Both the position numbers and the translations under genes were made by a program. The notes beneath the pieces were generated by a model. It searched no databases, had not been told where the DNA came from, and saw only the letters and a list, made by a program, of their open reading frames with translations. DNA of 64,000 bases, from assembly GCF_000741135.1 (NCBI RefSeq), contig NZ_JGYU01000002.1, positions 437,880 to 501,879 on the forward strand, written 5' to 3'. The DNA is from Bifidobacterium choerinum (lineage in GTDB: Bacteria; Actinomycetota; Actinomycetes; Actinomycetales; Bifidobacteriaceae). Position 1 is the stretch's first letter. Each line of letters starts with the position of its first letter. Of this stretch, positions 1 through 9,346 are shown in pieces.

Positions 1-72
1 GCGCGGCGCCTCGATCGCGCCGTTCGACGACGTCGTGCGCGGCTTGCGCCGCTTGCGTTCAGTCTCGGCCAT
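1..72 (-). CDS. ftsW: FtsW-like lipid II flippase/glycosyltransferase, N-terminal fragment
   Basis: Only the first 24 codons lie in the window; the gene runs off the left edge. It starts with an ATG inside the 3' end of murD (14-base overlap). The visible residues are strongly basic ([12 protein letters not shown]), as expected for a cytoplasmic tail before the first membrane segment. The identity rests on position: ftsW follows murD in the division and cell-wall cluster of most actinobacteria. No SEDS-family motif is visible, so the name is inference. Confidence 0.55.
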   Translation of the reverse strand, partial: MAETERKRRKPRTTSSNGAIEAPR

Positions 73-1498
73 ACTCGCTCACCCACCGCCGTGCCTCGTC
101 GGCGAAACGGTCGCCGCGTTGCGCGTAGGAGCGGAACTGGTCCATCGACGCGCAGGCGGGCGCGAGCAGCACGACGTCGCCGCCCTGCGCCATCGACGCG
201 GCTGCCGTGACGGCGTGCGCCATGACGTCGTCGGCATCCTTCGGGTCGATGACGGCGACCGGCAGGTCGGGCGCGTTTGTGCGCAGCGCGTCGAGCATCG
301 GCCGCTGGTCGACGCCGATGACGACGGCTCCCCTGAGCCGGTCGCGCATGTCGGCGACGAGCTGTTCGAAACGACCGCCCTTCGCCAGGCCGCCGGCGAT
401 CCACACGACGCTGCCCGGCGCGAAGCTGCTCAGCGAGGCGCGCGCCGCATGCGCGTTCGTCGCCTTCGAATCGTCGACGAAGCGGATCGCGGAGCCGTCG
501 GGCAGCGTCAGCCGGGCGACCTCCTCGATGCGGTGGCCGCCGGGCCTGAAGCGCTTGAGCGCGTCGAGTGCGACGTCGACGTCGACGTCCATCGCCGTCA
601 CGAGGATGAGCGCGGTGAGCGCGTCGGCGACCAGATGCGGGTAGAGCGTGCCGTCCGGCTCCATCAGGTGCGGGAAGTCGGCGAGCGCGGCGAGGCGGTG
701 CTCGACGCCGACCGGCATGCCGGTGACGCCGGCCATGTCGACGATCCAGCCGTCCTTGACGCCGATCTGGCCGGCGACCGGTTCGGCGAGCGTGAAGCCG
801 ACGGCGACGCATCCTTCGGCCGTCTTCGCCTCGCGCGCCAGTTCGCTGACGCGTTCGTCCTGCGCGTTGTAGGCGATGACGCGGCGCGCGCCGTCGAAGA
901 CCTTCGACTTGTCCTCGGCGTAGGCCTCGATGCCGCCGTGCCAGTCAAGGTGGTCGGCGGCGATGTTCGTGATCGCGGCGCCGGCGAGCGCGAGCGAATA
1001 CGTGAAGTGCAGCTGGAACGAGCTCAGTTCGACGCACAGCACGTCGTTGTCCGGGTCGAGCGCGGCATGCGAGACGGCCTTGCCGATGTTGCCGACGGCC
1101 GGCGCCGTCAGACCGCATGCGGTGAGCATCGCCGAGGTCATCTCGGTCGTGCTCGTCTTGCCGTTCGTGCCGGTGATGCCGATCCACGGCGCGGGGAGGC
1201 CGGTGCGCGCGTTGTCCACGCGCATGAGCCAGGCGAGCTCGACCTCGCTGATGACCGGAATGCCGCGGCGGCGCGCCTCGAGGATGAACGGCGTGCGCGG
1301 GTTGAACACCGGAGACGTGCAGACGAGGTCGACGCGGTCCCACGGGATGTCGTCGAAGGAGTTGAGGTCGGCGTCCTCCTTGTGCTCGTCGACGCCGATG
1401 ACCTCCTTGGCGCGCGGGCGCAGGATGTCCACGATGCTGCGTCCGGAGATGCCGAGTCCGGCCACCACCACCGTCATATGTTCAAGATCGAGTTCCAT
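59..1498 (-). CDS. murD: UDP-N-acetylmuramoyl-L-alanine--D-glutamate ligase
   Basis: MurD adds D-glutamate to UDP-MurNAc-L-alanine in the cytoplasm using ATP. The 479-residue protein has an N-terminal Rossmann-like motif ([11 protein letters not shown], residues 11-21), the Mur-ligase P-loop [13 protein letters not shown] (107-119) and a C-terminal ligase domain with DDSKATN. The length is normal for the family. An in-frame ATG lies 18 codons upstream, but the ATG at 1498 is preferred because GGAAGGA sits 8 bases before it and the protein then begins at the conserved dinucleotide-like fold. It follows mraY with a gap of about 110 bases and overlaps the ftsW start, so the three are probably cotranscribed. 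Confidence 0.96.
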   Translation of the reverse strand: MELDLEHMTVVVAGLGISGRSIVDILRPRAKEVIGVDEHKEDADLNSFDDIPWDRVDLVCTSPVFNPRTPFILEARRRGIPVISEVELAWLMRVDNARTGLPAPWIGITGTNGKTSTTEMTSAMLTACGLTAPAVGNIGKAVSHAALDPDNDVLCVELSSFQLHFTYSLALAGAAITNIAADHLDWHGGIEAYAEDKSKVFDGARRVIAYNAQDERVSELAREAKTAEGCVAVGFTLAEPVAGQIGVKDGWIVDMAGVTGMPVGVEHRLAALADFPHLMEPDGTLYPHLVADALTALILVTAMDVDVDVALDALKRFRPGGHRIEEVARLTLPDGSAIRFVDDSKATNAHAARASLSSFAPGSVVWIAGGLAKGGRFEQLVADMRDRLRGAVVIGVDQRPMLDALRTNAPDLPVAVIDPKDADDVMAHAVTAAASMAQGGDVVLLAPACASMDQFRSYAQRGDRFADEARRWVSEYGRD

Positions 1499-1610
1499 TG
1501 TTGCTGTCCTTCCGTCCCGTGGCACGGATCGTCCCGGGTCCGCGTCGCGCATGCATGCCGCCGGTGATGGCGCGCGCCCGCCGGCGGCGTGCGGACGCGC
1601 GTGGCCGCCG

Positions 1611-2717
1611 TCAGGCGTGCCACAGGCCCGAGCGGGCCACCCAGTCGCCGTAGAAGATGACGAGGCCGACCATGACGAACATGAGCTCGACCATCCAGAA
1701 GCGCACGACGACCTTGCTTTCGGTCCATCCCTCGAGTTCGAAGTGGTGGTGGATCGGCGCCATCTTGAACACGCGCCTGCCGGTCGCCTTGAAGTAGCCG
1801 ACTTGGATGACGTCGCTCATCGCCTCGATGACGAACAGGCCGCCGATGATGATCGCGAGGAACTCGGTGTGCGTCTCGATCGACAGCGCCGCGAACAGGC
1901 CGCCGAGCGCGAGCGAGCCGGTGTCGCCCATGAAGATCGACGCCGGATTGCAGTTGTACCACAGGAAGCCGAGGCACGCCATCGCCGCGCAGCAGGCGAT
2001 GATCGCCAGGTCAAGCGGGTCGGAGACGGCGTAGGCGAAGCCGGAGTGGCCGGCGCCGGCCAGATGGTAGCTCTCCCAGATCGCGATGATCGCATAGCCG
2101 ACGAAGGCGACCATCGACGAGCCCGCGCACAGGCCGTCGAGGCCGTCGGAGAGGTTGACGGCGTTCGTCCACGCGGCCATCAGGAAGTTGACCCAGATGA
2201 CGAAGAGGATGATCGCGAGCGCGCGGCCCGCGAAGTCGAAGCTGACGAAGGGCTTCTCAATGAAGCTCATGCCGGCCTGCGCGCTCGGGAACCCGGACTT
2301 CGTCGGCAATACGAGCGCAAGCACGGCGAACAACGTCGCGAAGATGATCTGGCCGAGGAACTTGCCGCCGACGGTCAGACCCTCGTTCTGCTTCTTGCGC
2401 ACCTTCGCGAAGTCGTCGATGAAGCCGAGCAGGCCCATCGACGCCATCGCGAACAATGCGAGGACGGCCGACCAGGACGGCACGACGCCGTGGCAGCAGT
2501 AGCGGTACAGCGCGCTCGCGCCCCAGCCGAGCAGCACGGCGAGCACGATGACGACGCCGCCGAGCGTCGGCGTGCCGCGCTTGACGAGATGCGACTGCGG
2601 GCCGTCCTGGCGGATGTACTGCCCGTAGTTGAGCCTGTGCACGATGCGGATGAGCAGCGGCGTGCCGACCATCGTCACGATCAGCGAGACCAAGATGCCA
2701 ATGATGAGTGCGATCAC
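1611..2717 (-). CDS. mraY: Phospho-N-acetylmuramoyl-pentapeptide transferase
   Basis: MraY transfers phospho-MurNAc-pentapeptide to undecaprenyl phosphate in the inner leaflet, giving lipid I. The 368-residue protein is almost entirely hydrophobic, with about ten membrane segments. It carries the family loops [24 protein letters not shown] with the Mg-binding Asp pair, and NLSDGLDGL. The C-terminal PIHHHFEL motif is intact. The start is GTG with GGAGAACC 4 bases upstream of a short spacer. It lies between murF and murD, in the usual order. Its lipid substrate depends on uppS, ispG and dxr further along this window. Confidence 0.97.
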   Translation of the reverse strand: MIALIIGILVSLIVTMVGTPLLIRIVHRLNYGQYIRQDGPQSHLVKRGTPTLGGVVIVLAVLLGWGASALYRYCCHGVVPSWSAVLALFAMASMGLLGFIDDFAKVRKKQNEGLTVGGKFLGQIIFATLFAVLALVLPTKSGFPSAQAGMSFIEKPFVSFDFAGRALAIILFVIWVNFLMAAWTNAVNLSDGLDGLCAGSSMVAFVGYAIIAIWESYHLAGAGHSGFAYAVSDPLDLAIIACCAAMACLGFLWYNCNPASIFMGDTGSLALGGLFAALSIETHTEFLAIIIGGLFVIEAMSDVIQVGYFKATGRRVFKMAPIHHHFELEGWTESKVVVRFWMVELMFVMVGLVIFYGDWVARSGLWHA

Positions 2718-2763
2718 CTGAGGTTCTCCATTCGGTTGCGTGGTTGCCGTGGGTTGCGTGGCC

Positions 2764-4251
2764 TCACTGCGCGCCGCCAGTCCAGCGCGTCGCGAGCGCG
2801 CTCAGTCCGGAGGCGTGGGAGCCTTTGAGCAGCACGACCATGTCGGCGTGCGCGGCGTTGAATCGGCGCACCGCCTCGTCGGCGTCGTCGGTGTTCGTGA
2901 CGGCGGCGACGGGGTTCGCATCGCCGTCGCCGAACGCCTCGCGCGCGCCGTCGGCGATTGCCTGCGCCAATGCGTTGAGATGCTCGTCGCCGGCCGCGCC
3001 GACCGCGACGACGGCGTCGGCGCCGGCCTTCGCCGCGTAGGCGCCGACATCGTGGTGCGCGCGCGCCTCGTCGGCGCCGAGCTCGAGCATCGCGCCGAGC
3101 ACGGCGACGCGGAACGGCTGCGCGTCCTCCTTGGCGCGCCATGCGGCGAGGCCGTCGAGTCCGGCGCGCATCGAGTCGGGGTTCGCGTTGAACGAGTCGT
3201 CGATGAGCGTGAAGCGCTCGCCGTCGCGTTCGACCTCGCTCACGGCCATGCGGTGCGGGCTGACGGACGTGACGTGGGAGAGCACGTCGGCGATCCGTTC
3301 GAGCGGCATCCCCTCGAGGCGCGCGACGGCGGCCGCGGCGAGCGCGTTCATGACGTTGTGCGCGCCGCCGATGCCGAGCGTGACGCGCTGTTCGACGCCG
3401 CCGTCGTCGACGATCGTGAACACCGGACGTCCCAGATCGTCGAGCGTGACGTCGTCGGCGGCAACGTAGCCGTCCTCGTCGTGCGCCTGCGCGTGTTCGA
3501 GGCCGAACCAGACGACTCTGCCGGGCGCGATCGGGCTCATCGCGGCGACGCGCGGGTCGTCGGCGTTGAGCACGCTGACGCCGTCGTCGAGCAGGCCGCG
3601 CACGATCTCGCTCTTCGCCTGCGCGATGTGCTCGACCGAGCCGAACTCGCCGAGGTGGGCGACGCCGACCTTGAGCACGACGGCGACGTCCGGCGGCGCT
3701 ATCGTCGTCAGATGCGCGATCTCGCCCAGATGGTTCGCACCCATCTCAGCGATCAGATAGCGCGTGCCGTCGCCGACCTCGAGCGCCGTCAGCGGCAGTC
3801 CGATCTCGTTGTTGAACGAGCCGACCGGCGCGACGGTCGGCCCGAGCGTCGACAGCAGCGCCTTGAGCAGGTCCTTCGTCGTCGTCTTACCGACCGATCC
3901 GGTGATGCCGACGACGGTGAACGGCTCACGGCTTTCGCGGCGCAGCCGCAGATTGGCCTTGGCGAGCAGTCCGAGAGCCTCGACGGTGTCCTTGACGACG
4001 ATCTGCGGACACGGCGCGTCCGTGATCTCGTGGTCGACGATCGCGCCGAGCGCGCCCTGTTCGCCGATCGAGCTGACAAAATCATGGCCGTCGACGTGCT
4101 CGCCGGCGATCGCGACGAACAGCGAGCCGGCGCGTACCTTCCTCGAATCGGTGACGACGTCGGCCACGACCCGTTCGGCCGTCGCGTCGTCCGCGTTGAT
4201 CAGGCGGCCGTCGACCGTCCGGGCCGCCTGGGCCAGCATCATCCTCATCAT
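2764..4251 (-). CDS. murF: UDP-N-acetylmuramoyl-tripeptide--D-alanyl-D-alanine ligase
   Basis: MurF attaches D-Ala-D-Ala to the UDP-MurNAc-tripeptide, the last cytoplasmic step of the pentapeptide. The 495-residue protein has the N-terminal UDP-sugar-binding region, the P-loop GITGSVGKTTT (115-125), FNNEIGLPLTAL, the AEMGANHLGEI segment typical of MurF, and DDSFNANPDSM in the C-terminal domain. The open frame extends far upstream into the next gene, but the ATG at 4251 has AAGGAG nine bases before it. A second ATG follows directly at 4248. It lies between the MurE-like stub and mraY. Confidence 0.95.
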   Translation of the reverse strand: MMRMMLAQAARTVDGRLINADDATAERVVADVVTDSRKVRAGSLFVAIAGEHVDGHDFVSSIGEQGALGAIVDHEITDAPCPQIVVKDTVEALGLLAKANLRLRRESREPFTVVGITGSVGKTTTKDLLKALLSTLGPTVAPVGSFNNEIGLPLTALEVGDGTRYLIAEMGANHLGEIAHLTTIAPPDVAVVLKVGVAHLGEFGSVEHIAQAKSEIVRGLLDDGVSVLNADDPRVAAMSPIAPGRVVWFGLEHAQAHDEDGYVAADDVTLDDLGRPVFTIVDDGGVEQRVTLGIGGAHNVMNALAAAAVARLEGMPLERIADVLSHVTSVSPHRMAVSEVERDGERFTLIDDSFNANPDSMRAGLDGLAAWRAKEDAQPFRVAVLGAMLELGADEARAHHDVGAYAAKAGADAVVAVGAAGDEHLNALAQAIADGAREAFGDGDANPVAAVTNTDDADEAVRRFNAAHADMVVLLKGSHASGLSALATRWTGGAQ

Positions 4252-4313
4252 CGTGTGTCTCTCCTTATGTCCTGTTTCGTCTTCCGTCCCTGGTGGGTCT
4301 CTTCCCGCGGCGC

Positions 4314-5189
4314 TCAGCGCAGCTCCTTGGACACGCGCAGCGCGTTGCGGATGTTCGTCTTGCGCACGCCGGCGGCGAGCGTCATCGCGATCGCGAGCGA
4401 CAGCGCGCGCGCATGGCCGTCGCCGAAGTCGGCCTGCTCGGCCATCGCGTCGGTCTCCGCGTCGCGCTGCGCCAGATGCGTGTTCGCGTCGAGCGTGCAG
4501 CCGTACTGCTCGCCCACGTGCGCGATCATCTCGTCGACGTGGCCGCCGGCGTCGTCGTAGCCGAGCACGTCGACGCCGACCGATTCGAGCGCGCCGGGGG
4601 CGATCGTGCGGGCGTTGAGCGCGAGGATGATCGCGGCGGCGCCGTCCTCGACGCACACCGAGAAGACGCGCTGCATCGCGAAGGCGTCGACCGGGTAGCT
4701 CAGGTCGAGGAAGCGTTCGAGCGACTGCGAGTCGCCTTCGCACACGGTGCCGACCGGGTTGCCGAGCATGTGCAGGAACTGCGCGAGCACGTCGACGTCC
4801 TCGCGCACGCGGTCGACGTCGCTGCCGGCGATTGCGAAGACGGCGATCGACTCGGACGGCCTGCCGGCGATCGAGGCGGCGAGCTCGCCGATCTGGCGCG
4901 GCGACGGGTCGGCGAACAGCACCGGCACCTGCGGGTCGTCGACGGCGTTGCGCATCGACGTCGGCAGCATGACGGCGTAGGCGCCGCGGCGCACGGCGAG
5001 CGCGATCCGGCCCTTGTCGATGCGGATGCCGGGCATGTACAGCGCGCCCGGCGTGACCGAGTCGACGTCGTTGGCGAGCGACGTGACGGTCACGTCGCGC
5101 GCGAAGTCCGGCACGAGCTCGTAGCCGTAGCGGTCCTGCAGCATGCCGAGCGTCAGGCGCTGGGACGTCGTTTCGTTGATTGCGCTCAT
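4314..5189 (-). CDS. MurE-like protein without ATP-binding loop
   Basis: This 291-residue protein occupies the place of murE between ftsI and murF. The N-terminal part (about residues 15-105) resembles the UDP-MurNAc-binding domain of MurE: D-S-R-like TSLANDVDSVTPGALYMPGI, then GAYAVMLP and PVLFADPSPRQIGELAASI. Where MurE has its G-T-N-G-K-T loop, this protein reads AIAGSDVDRVREDVDV (119-134): the lysine and threonines are gone. The rest (to 291) is a shortened central domain, and the C-terminal ligase domain is missing (MurE is usually near 500 residues). It is very unlikely to be a working ligase. The open frame is clean and has normal codon use, so it is a maintained gene rather than a pseudogene. 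A structural or scaffolding role is only a guess. A true murE is presumably elsewhere. Confidence 0.8.
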   Translation of the reverse strand: MSAINETTSQRLTLGMLQDRYGYELVPDFARDVTVTSLANDVDSVTPGALYMPGIRIDKGRIALAVRRGAYAVMLPTSMRNAVDDPQVPVLFADPSPRQIGELAASIAGRPSESIAVFAIAGSDVDRVREDVDVLAQFLHMLGNPVGTVCEGDSQSLERFLDLSYPVDAFAMQRVFSVCVEDGAAAIILALNARTIAPGALESVGVDVLGYDDAGGHVDEMIAHVGEQYGCTLDANTHLAQRDAETDAMAEQADFGDGHARALSLAIAMTLAAGVRKTNIRNALRVSKELR

Positions 5190-5229
5190 CGTTGCTTCCT
5201 TTTCTTGTGCCTACCCGTATCCCGCGCGC

Positions 5230-7032
5230 TCACCATTCCACCGGGATGGCGTCCTTGCGCGGCTGCGAGTTCGGCACCTCGTACTTCTGCATCAGGAACT
5301 TGCCGATCTCGGCGAAGACCGGGCCCGCCGTCAGGCCGCCGTAGGCGCCCTCCGGGTCCTTGAGGATGACGGTGATGACGAAGCGCGGGTCGTCGGCCGG
5401 GATGATGCCCGCGTAGTCGCTGATCAGCGACGAGAGCCTGCCGTCGGCGCCGGCGACCTCGGCGGTGCCGGACTTCGAGGCGACGCGGTAGCCGTCGACG
5501 CCGGCGAAGCCTTGCGACGCGTAGTGCTCGGAGACCGATTCCATCGCGTTGAGCACCTGCTTGGAGACCGCCTCGTCGATGACGCGCGTCGACTCGCCGG
5601 TCTCGCTCCCGCGCGTCCTGCCGTCGGCGCCGGTGACCGATTTGATGATCGACTGCGGCTTCCTGACGCCGTTGTTCGCGATGACACCCACGGCGTTCGT
5701 CAGCTGCAGCGCGTTGACGGTGTAGCCCTGACCGAACAATACGGTGTTGCGCGTGCGGCCGTCCCACTGCGAGGCCTGCGCGAGCAGGCCCTGCGACTCG
5801 CCCGGCAGCCCCAGCCCGGTCGGCTGTCCGATGCCGAAGCGGCGCAGGTAGTCGTAGCGCTTGTCGTCGCTGAGGTTCTCGGAGGCGAGGATCGTGCCGA
5901 TGTTCGACGACTGCTCGAGGATGCCGGCCATCGTCCACCGCTCGTCGCCGTGCTCGAAGGAGTCCTTGTACTTCTGTCCGTCGAGCGTGAGCGTGCCGGG
6001 CACCGTGAACCGGTCGCCCATCGTGTGCAGGCCCTCCTGGATGACGCCGGACATCGTGAACACCTTGCCGATCGAGCCGGGTTCGAAGGTCTCGTTGACC
6101 GAACGCGCGACGCTGAGCTTCGCCTCGTCGCTGCCGGCCTTGACGTCGTCGGTGTCGGCGAGCGCGACGATCTGCCCGTTGCGCACGTTCTGCACGACGG
6201 CGATGCCCCATCCGGCCTTGTACTTCTCCTTGCTCTGCCTGAGGATCTGCTCGACGCCCCACTGCACGTCGCGGTCGATCGTCAGCTGCACGTCGGCGCC
6301 GTCGACGGCGGGCTTCGATTCGGTCATCGTGCCGGGGATCTGCTCGCCGCCGTTGCCCTGCTGGTAGATCTCGTAGCCGTCGGTGCCGGTGAGCGCCTTG
6401 TCCTCGAGCTGTTCGACGCCGGCGACGCCCTTTCCCTCGTCGTCGACGCCGCCGAGGAAGACGCCGAGCAGCGAGCCGTTCGAGTAGACGCGTTCGGAGC
6501 TCAGCTCGCCGTAGACGATGCCGCCCAGATGCAGCGCGGCGATCTTGCGCCTGACCTCGGGCGTCACGTCCTTCTTGAGCACCGCGTATTGGCCGGTGCC
6601 GGCGAGCTTGCCGCCGATCTCGGCGGCGCTCATGTCGAGCAGCGGCGCGAGCAGCTGCGCGACGGCGGCGACGCCGGTCGTCTTGAGCGGCTTGCCGTCG
6701 AGCTGCTGGCAGTAGTCCTTCGTACGCGGCGTGCAGTCGAGCGGCGTGAAGTCCTGCGCGGCTTCCGGGTTGCCGACGATCGTGTAGCGTTCAACGCTCT
6801 GCGCGAGCACGACGCCGTTGGCGTCCATGATCCTGCCGCGCTTGGCGCCGAGCGTGACCTGCACGGTGCGTGCGCGCGTGGCCGCCTGCGCGGTGCGCGC
6901 GCCCTCGACGAGCTGGAGCACGCCGAGCTGCACGAGGCACGCCGAGGCGAGCAACGCGAGCACGACGCCGAGGATGACGGCGCTGCGCATCGGCTTCGCG
7001 AGCGCCTTGAACGAACGGATGGGATGCATCAT
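5230..7032 (-). CDS. ftsI: Septal peptidoglycan transpeptidase (class B PBP, FtsI/PBP3)
   Basis: FtsI cross-links septal peptidoglycan outside the membrane. The 600-residue protein has a short basic cytoplasmic tail, one membrane anchor (about 18-42), a dimerisation domain beginning RGRIMDANGVVLAQS, and the three transpeptidase motifs: S320-I-G-K, S375-S-N and K520-S-G-T. No PASTA repeats follow. Two adjacent ATGs (7032, 7029) are possible. GGAAGG lies about 11 bases upstream and the gap to the ftsL stop is only 3 bases, so translation is probably coupled. The cytoplasmic MurE-like gene follows after 40 bases. Confidence 0.95.
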   Translation of the reverse strand: MMHPIRSFKALAKPMRSAVILGVVLALLASACLVQLGVLQLVEGARTAQAATRARTVQVTLGAKRGRIMDANGVVLAQSVERYTIVGNPEAAQDFTPLDCTPRTKDYCQQLDGKPLKTTGVAAVAQLLAPLLDMSAAEIGGKLAGTGQYAVLKKDVTPEVRRKIAALHLGGIVYGELSSERVYSNGSLLGVFLGGVDDEGKGVAGVEQLEDKALTGTDGYEIYQQGNGGEQIPGTMTESKPAVDGADVQLTIDRDVQWGVEQILRQSKEKYKAGWGIAVVQNVRNGQIVALADTDDVKAGSDEAKLSVARSVNETFEPGSIGKVFTMSGVIQEGLHTMGDRFTVPGTLTLDGQKYKDSFEHGDERWTMAGILEQSSNIGTILASENLSDDKRYDYLRRFGIGQPTGLGLPGESQGLLAQASQWDGRTRNTVLFGQGYTVNALQLTNAVGVIANNGVRKPQSIIKSVTGADGRTRGSETGESTRVIDEAVSKQVLNAMESVSEHYASQGFAGVDGYRVASKSGTAEVAGADGRLSSLISDYAGIIPADDPRFVITVILKDPEGAYGGLTAGPVFAEIGKFLMQKYEVPNSQPRKDAIPVEW

Positions 7033-7035
7033 GGC

Positions 7036-7506
7036 TTAGTGGGTGCCTTCCTGTGACGGGGTGTAGCCTTCAAGGTCGATCGACAGCGAGCCTTGCGCGG
7101 GGACCATCTTCATCTTCTGCGCGCGCTCGGGCAATGTGGCCTCGAGCTGCGAGAGCTTCGTCTGGTCCTCCTCGACGTCCTGCTGCAGCATCGTGATGTG
7201 CTGCTCGATCGTGGAGGCCTCGAAGGAGTTCGAGCTCATCTGCGTGCGCAGCAGCAGCGCGCCGAGCAGGCACGCGCCGAGGAACAGCACGGCGACGACG
7301 ATGTGCACGGCCGGCGAGCGGCGCGTGCGCGTCCAGTCGAGCAGCCGCTGCATGCCACGGCTGACCTTCGACGACGAGGCGCGGCGGTTCTCGACGACGT
7401 GCAGCTGCGGGCGCTTCCGGACATGGCCGACAGCCGGCTCCTGGCCCTGGCGTCCGGCCGGCGCCGCCGACGAACGCGATGAACGCATTGACGATCCCAT
7501 GGTCAT
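7036..7506 (-). CDS. ftsL: FtsL-like septum formation protein
   Basis: This is a small bitopic protein of 156 residues: a basic N-terminal cytoplasmic region (about 1-65), one membrane helix around HIVVAVLFLGACLLGALLL (68-86), then a short coiled coil (SFEASTIEQHITMLQQDVEEDQ) that would lie outside the cell. Size, topology and position between rsmH and ftsI fit FtsL, which forms a complex with DivIC/FtsB-type partners and recruits the septal synthase. The ATG at 7506 overlaps the rsmH stop as ATGA. Sequence conservation in this family is low, so the name relies on context and architecture. Confidence 0.8.
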   Translation of the reverse strand: MTMGSSMRSSRSSAAPAGRQGQEPAVGHVRKRPQLHVVENRRASSSKVSRGMQRLLDWTRTRRSPAVHIVVAVLFLGACLLGALLLRTQMSSNSFEASTIEQHITMLQQDVEEDQTKLSQLEATLPERAQKMKMVPAQGSLSIDLEGYTPSQEGTH

Positions 7507-8597
7507 CCCCTCGCCTTCGTGCGGTGGCCGCGGCGGCCGTGGGCGCCATGTGCGCCGTGCGGTCCGCGGCCGTCGCGGACGTCGTCGTCGCCCCGCGCCT
7601 GTTCGGCGAAGCGACGGCGCCAGCGTTCGGGCAGCGGCCTGATCAGCTCGACGCCGCGCAGACGCACCGAGGCGGCGCGCGGGTTGCGCTCGCGCTCGGC
7701 GGCGTCGGCCATGACGGCGCCCTTCGTGACGGCCTTGAAGAACGGCTGCATGTCGTCGGGGACGACCGGCATGCCGGCGGGGACGTCGGCGTGCAGGCCC
7801 TGGTTCATGAAGGTCTTGACGGTGCGGTCCTCGAGCGAATGGTACGACTCGACGACGAGGCGGCCGCCGACGGCAAGGCGGTTCGCGATCTGCGGCAACG
7901 TGCGCGCGAGCTTGTCGAGCTCGCCGTTGACCTCGATGCGCAACGCCTGGAAGACGCGCTTGGCCGGGTTGCCGCTCGCGCGGTGCGCCTGCGGGATCAC
8001 GGCGTCGACGAGCGCGTTGAGCTGCGCCGAGGTCTCGAGCGGCCCGCGTTCGCGCACGGCGACGATGCGGCGCGCGATCTGGCGCGCGAAGCGCTCCTCG
8101 CCGTACTCCTTGAAGATATGGGCGAGCGCGCGCTCGTCGTAGTCGGCGAGCACGTCGCGCGCCGTCAGCGGCTGCGTCACGTCCATGCGCATGTCGAGCG
8201 GCGCGTCATGGGAATAGGAGAAGCCGCGCTCGCGTTCGTCGATCTGCAGGCTCGACAGGCCCAGGTCCATGAACACGGCGTCGACCCGGGCGACGTCCAT
8301 GTCCGCGAGGACCTCGTCGAAGGCGTCGAAGGCGGCGTGCACCGGCGTGAAGCGGTCGGCCAGGCCTTCGGAGGCGATGCGCGCGCCCGCCATCGCGAGC
8401 GCCTCGGCGTCGCGATCGATGCCGATGAGCCGCGCCTCGGGGTTCGCCTTGAGGAACGCGATCGCGTGGCCGGCCAGGCCGAGCGTGCAGTCGACGGCGA
8501 TCGAGCCGGGGGCGGCGAGCGCCGGCGAGACGAGCTCGACGCAGTCGCGCAGCAGCACCGGCTGGTGGATATGTGCGTAATCGGTCAAATCGGTCAT
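7503..8597 (-). CDS. rsmH: 16S rRNA (cytosine-1402-N4)-methyltransferase
   Basis: RsmH (MraW) methylates N4 of C1402 in the ribosomal P site using S-adenosylmethionine. The 364-residue protein opens with HQPVLLRDCVELV and the SAM motif VDCTLGLAGHA, followed by GIDRDAEAL. It also has FMDLGLSSLQID, the family tail PKRVFQALRIEVNGEL, and GRLVVESYHSLEDRTVK. The start ATG shares one base with the mraZ stop (TGATG) and has GGAG five bases upstream. Its stop overlaps the ftsL start by four bases. Both junctions indicate translational coupling. Confidence 0.96.
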   Translation of the reverse strand: MTDLTDYAHIHQPVLLRDCVELVSPALAAPGSIAVDCTLGLAGHAIAFLKANPEARLIGIDRDAEALAMAGARIASEGLADRFTPVHAAFDAFDEVLADMDVARVDAVFMDLGLSSLQIDERERGFSYSHDAPLDMRMDVTQPLTARDVLADYDERALAHIFKEYGEERFARQIARRIVAVRERGPLETSAQLNALVDAVIPQAHRASGNPAKRVFQALRIEVNGELDKLARTLPQIANRLAVGGRLVVESYHSLEDRTVKTFMNQGLHADVPAGMPVVPDDMQPFFKAVTKGAVMADAAERERNPRAASVRLRGVELIRPLPERWRRRFAEQARGDDDVRDGRGPHGAHGAHGRRGHRTKARG

Positions 8598-9118
8598 CAG
8601 AACTCCATGTCCGGGAGCACGTCGTCGGTGATGTCGGCGTATCCCTGTTCGTTCTGCGCGAGATAGTCGTCCCACGCGTCGGCGTTCCAGATCTCGGCGC
8701 GCGTGCCGACGCCGATGACGACGATGCGCTCGCCCAGGCCGGCGTAGTCGCGCAGCATCGGCGGCACGCTGATGCGTCCCTGCCGGTCGATCTGCGTGTC
8801 GACGGCGCCGGACAGGAAGATGCGCAGGTACTGGCGCGCGGCGCGATCGCCCATCGACGTGCGCTGGATGCGGGCGGCGATGCGGCGGAACTCGCGGCGT
8901 GGCAGAATCGTCACGCAGCGTTCCTGACCGCGCGCGAGCACCATGCCCTCCCCCAGCTGCGTACGCATTTTCGCAGGCAACGCGACCCTTCCTTTGGCAT
9001 CGATCTTCGGCGTGTAGGTTCCAAGCAGCAGCGGCGCGTCGCCGAACGGCCCGAAGGCCGCCTCGGCCGGCGCGTCGGTCGTCTCGTGCGTGGGGTGCGC
9101 GTCGGTGTGATCCGTCAT
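8597..9118 (-). CDS. mraZ: Transcriptional regulator MraZ
   Basis: MraZ is an AbrB-fold DNA-binding protein that controls its own cluster. The 173-residue protein has the duplicated family core: LLGTYTPKIDAKGRVALP (about 31-48) and the second half AVDTQIDRQGRISVPPML (about 104-121), each ending in the DxxGRx-hP signature. An acidic, His- and Thr-rich extension of about 28 residues precedes the core, making it longer than the usual 145 or so. It is the first gene of the division cluster, and its probable binding site lies 49-83 bases upstream of the start. Confidence 0.95.
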   Translation of the reverse strand: MTDHTDAHPTHETTDAPAEAAFGPFGDAPLLLGTYTPKIDAKGRVALPAKMRTQLGEGMVLARGQERCVTILPRREFRRIAARIQRTSMGDRAARQYLRIFLSGAVDTQIDRQGRISVPPMLRDYAGLGERIVVIGVGTRAEIWNADAWDDYLAQNEQGYADITDDVLPDMEF

Positions 9119-9166
9119 CGCTCACCTCCGCACGCTCTCGACCGGACTCCGACCACTTGCTCAGAC

Positions 9167-9201
9167 CACCACTCTACCCCACTGTTCCCCTAAACTCCCC
9201 A
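9167..9201 (-). promoter_or_regulatory. MraZ operator: four direct repeats at 10-bp spacing
   Basis: Read on the minus strand, this stretch holds TGGGG, AGGGG, TGGGG and TGGTG, each separated by exactly five bases (repeat starts at 9201, 9191, 9181, 9171). Known MraZ sites are TGGGN repeats with a 5-base gap upstream of mraZ, so the site fits autoregulation of the cluster. The repeats face the same side of the helix. The promoter must overlap or lie just upstream, but no convincing -10/-35 pair is obvious. Confidence 0.85.
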
Positions 9202-9346
9202 CCGCGCGGCTAAACACGCCGTGAGCGTGACCCACGCCCCCGTTTCGTGCACGAAATCCGCACATCGCGCCCGTCGACGCGGCGCTGTTGCGCGTGTTTG
9301 CTACACTTGTACGGCTTAACTTTCCATCGAGGGGACGCACAAGAGC

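Noticed and set aside
930..2828. Long plus-strand open frame of 632 codons across murD and mraY
   Set aside because: It is an Arg/Asp/His/Ala-rich shadow of GC-rich coding DNA, without domains, and lies antisense to two well-supported genes. The same applies to other long antisense frames, such as 35252-38689 over dnaE.
4314..5189. Calling this gene murE
   Set aside because: The P-loop and ligase domain are missing, so it cannot be named as the enzyme.
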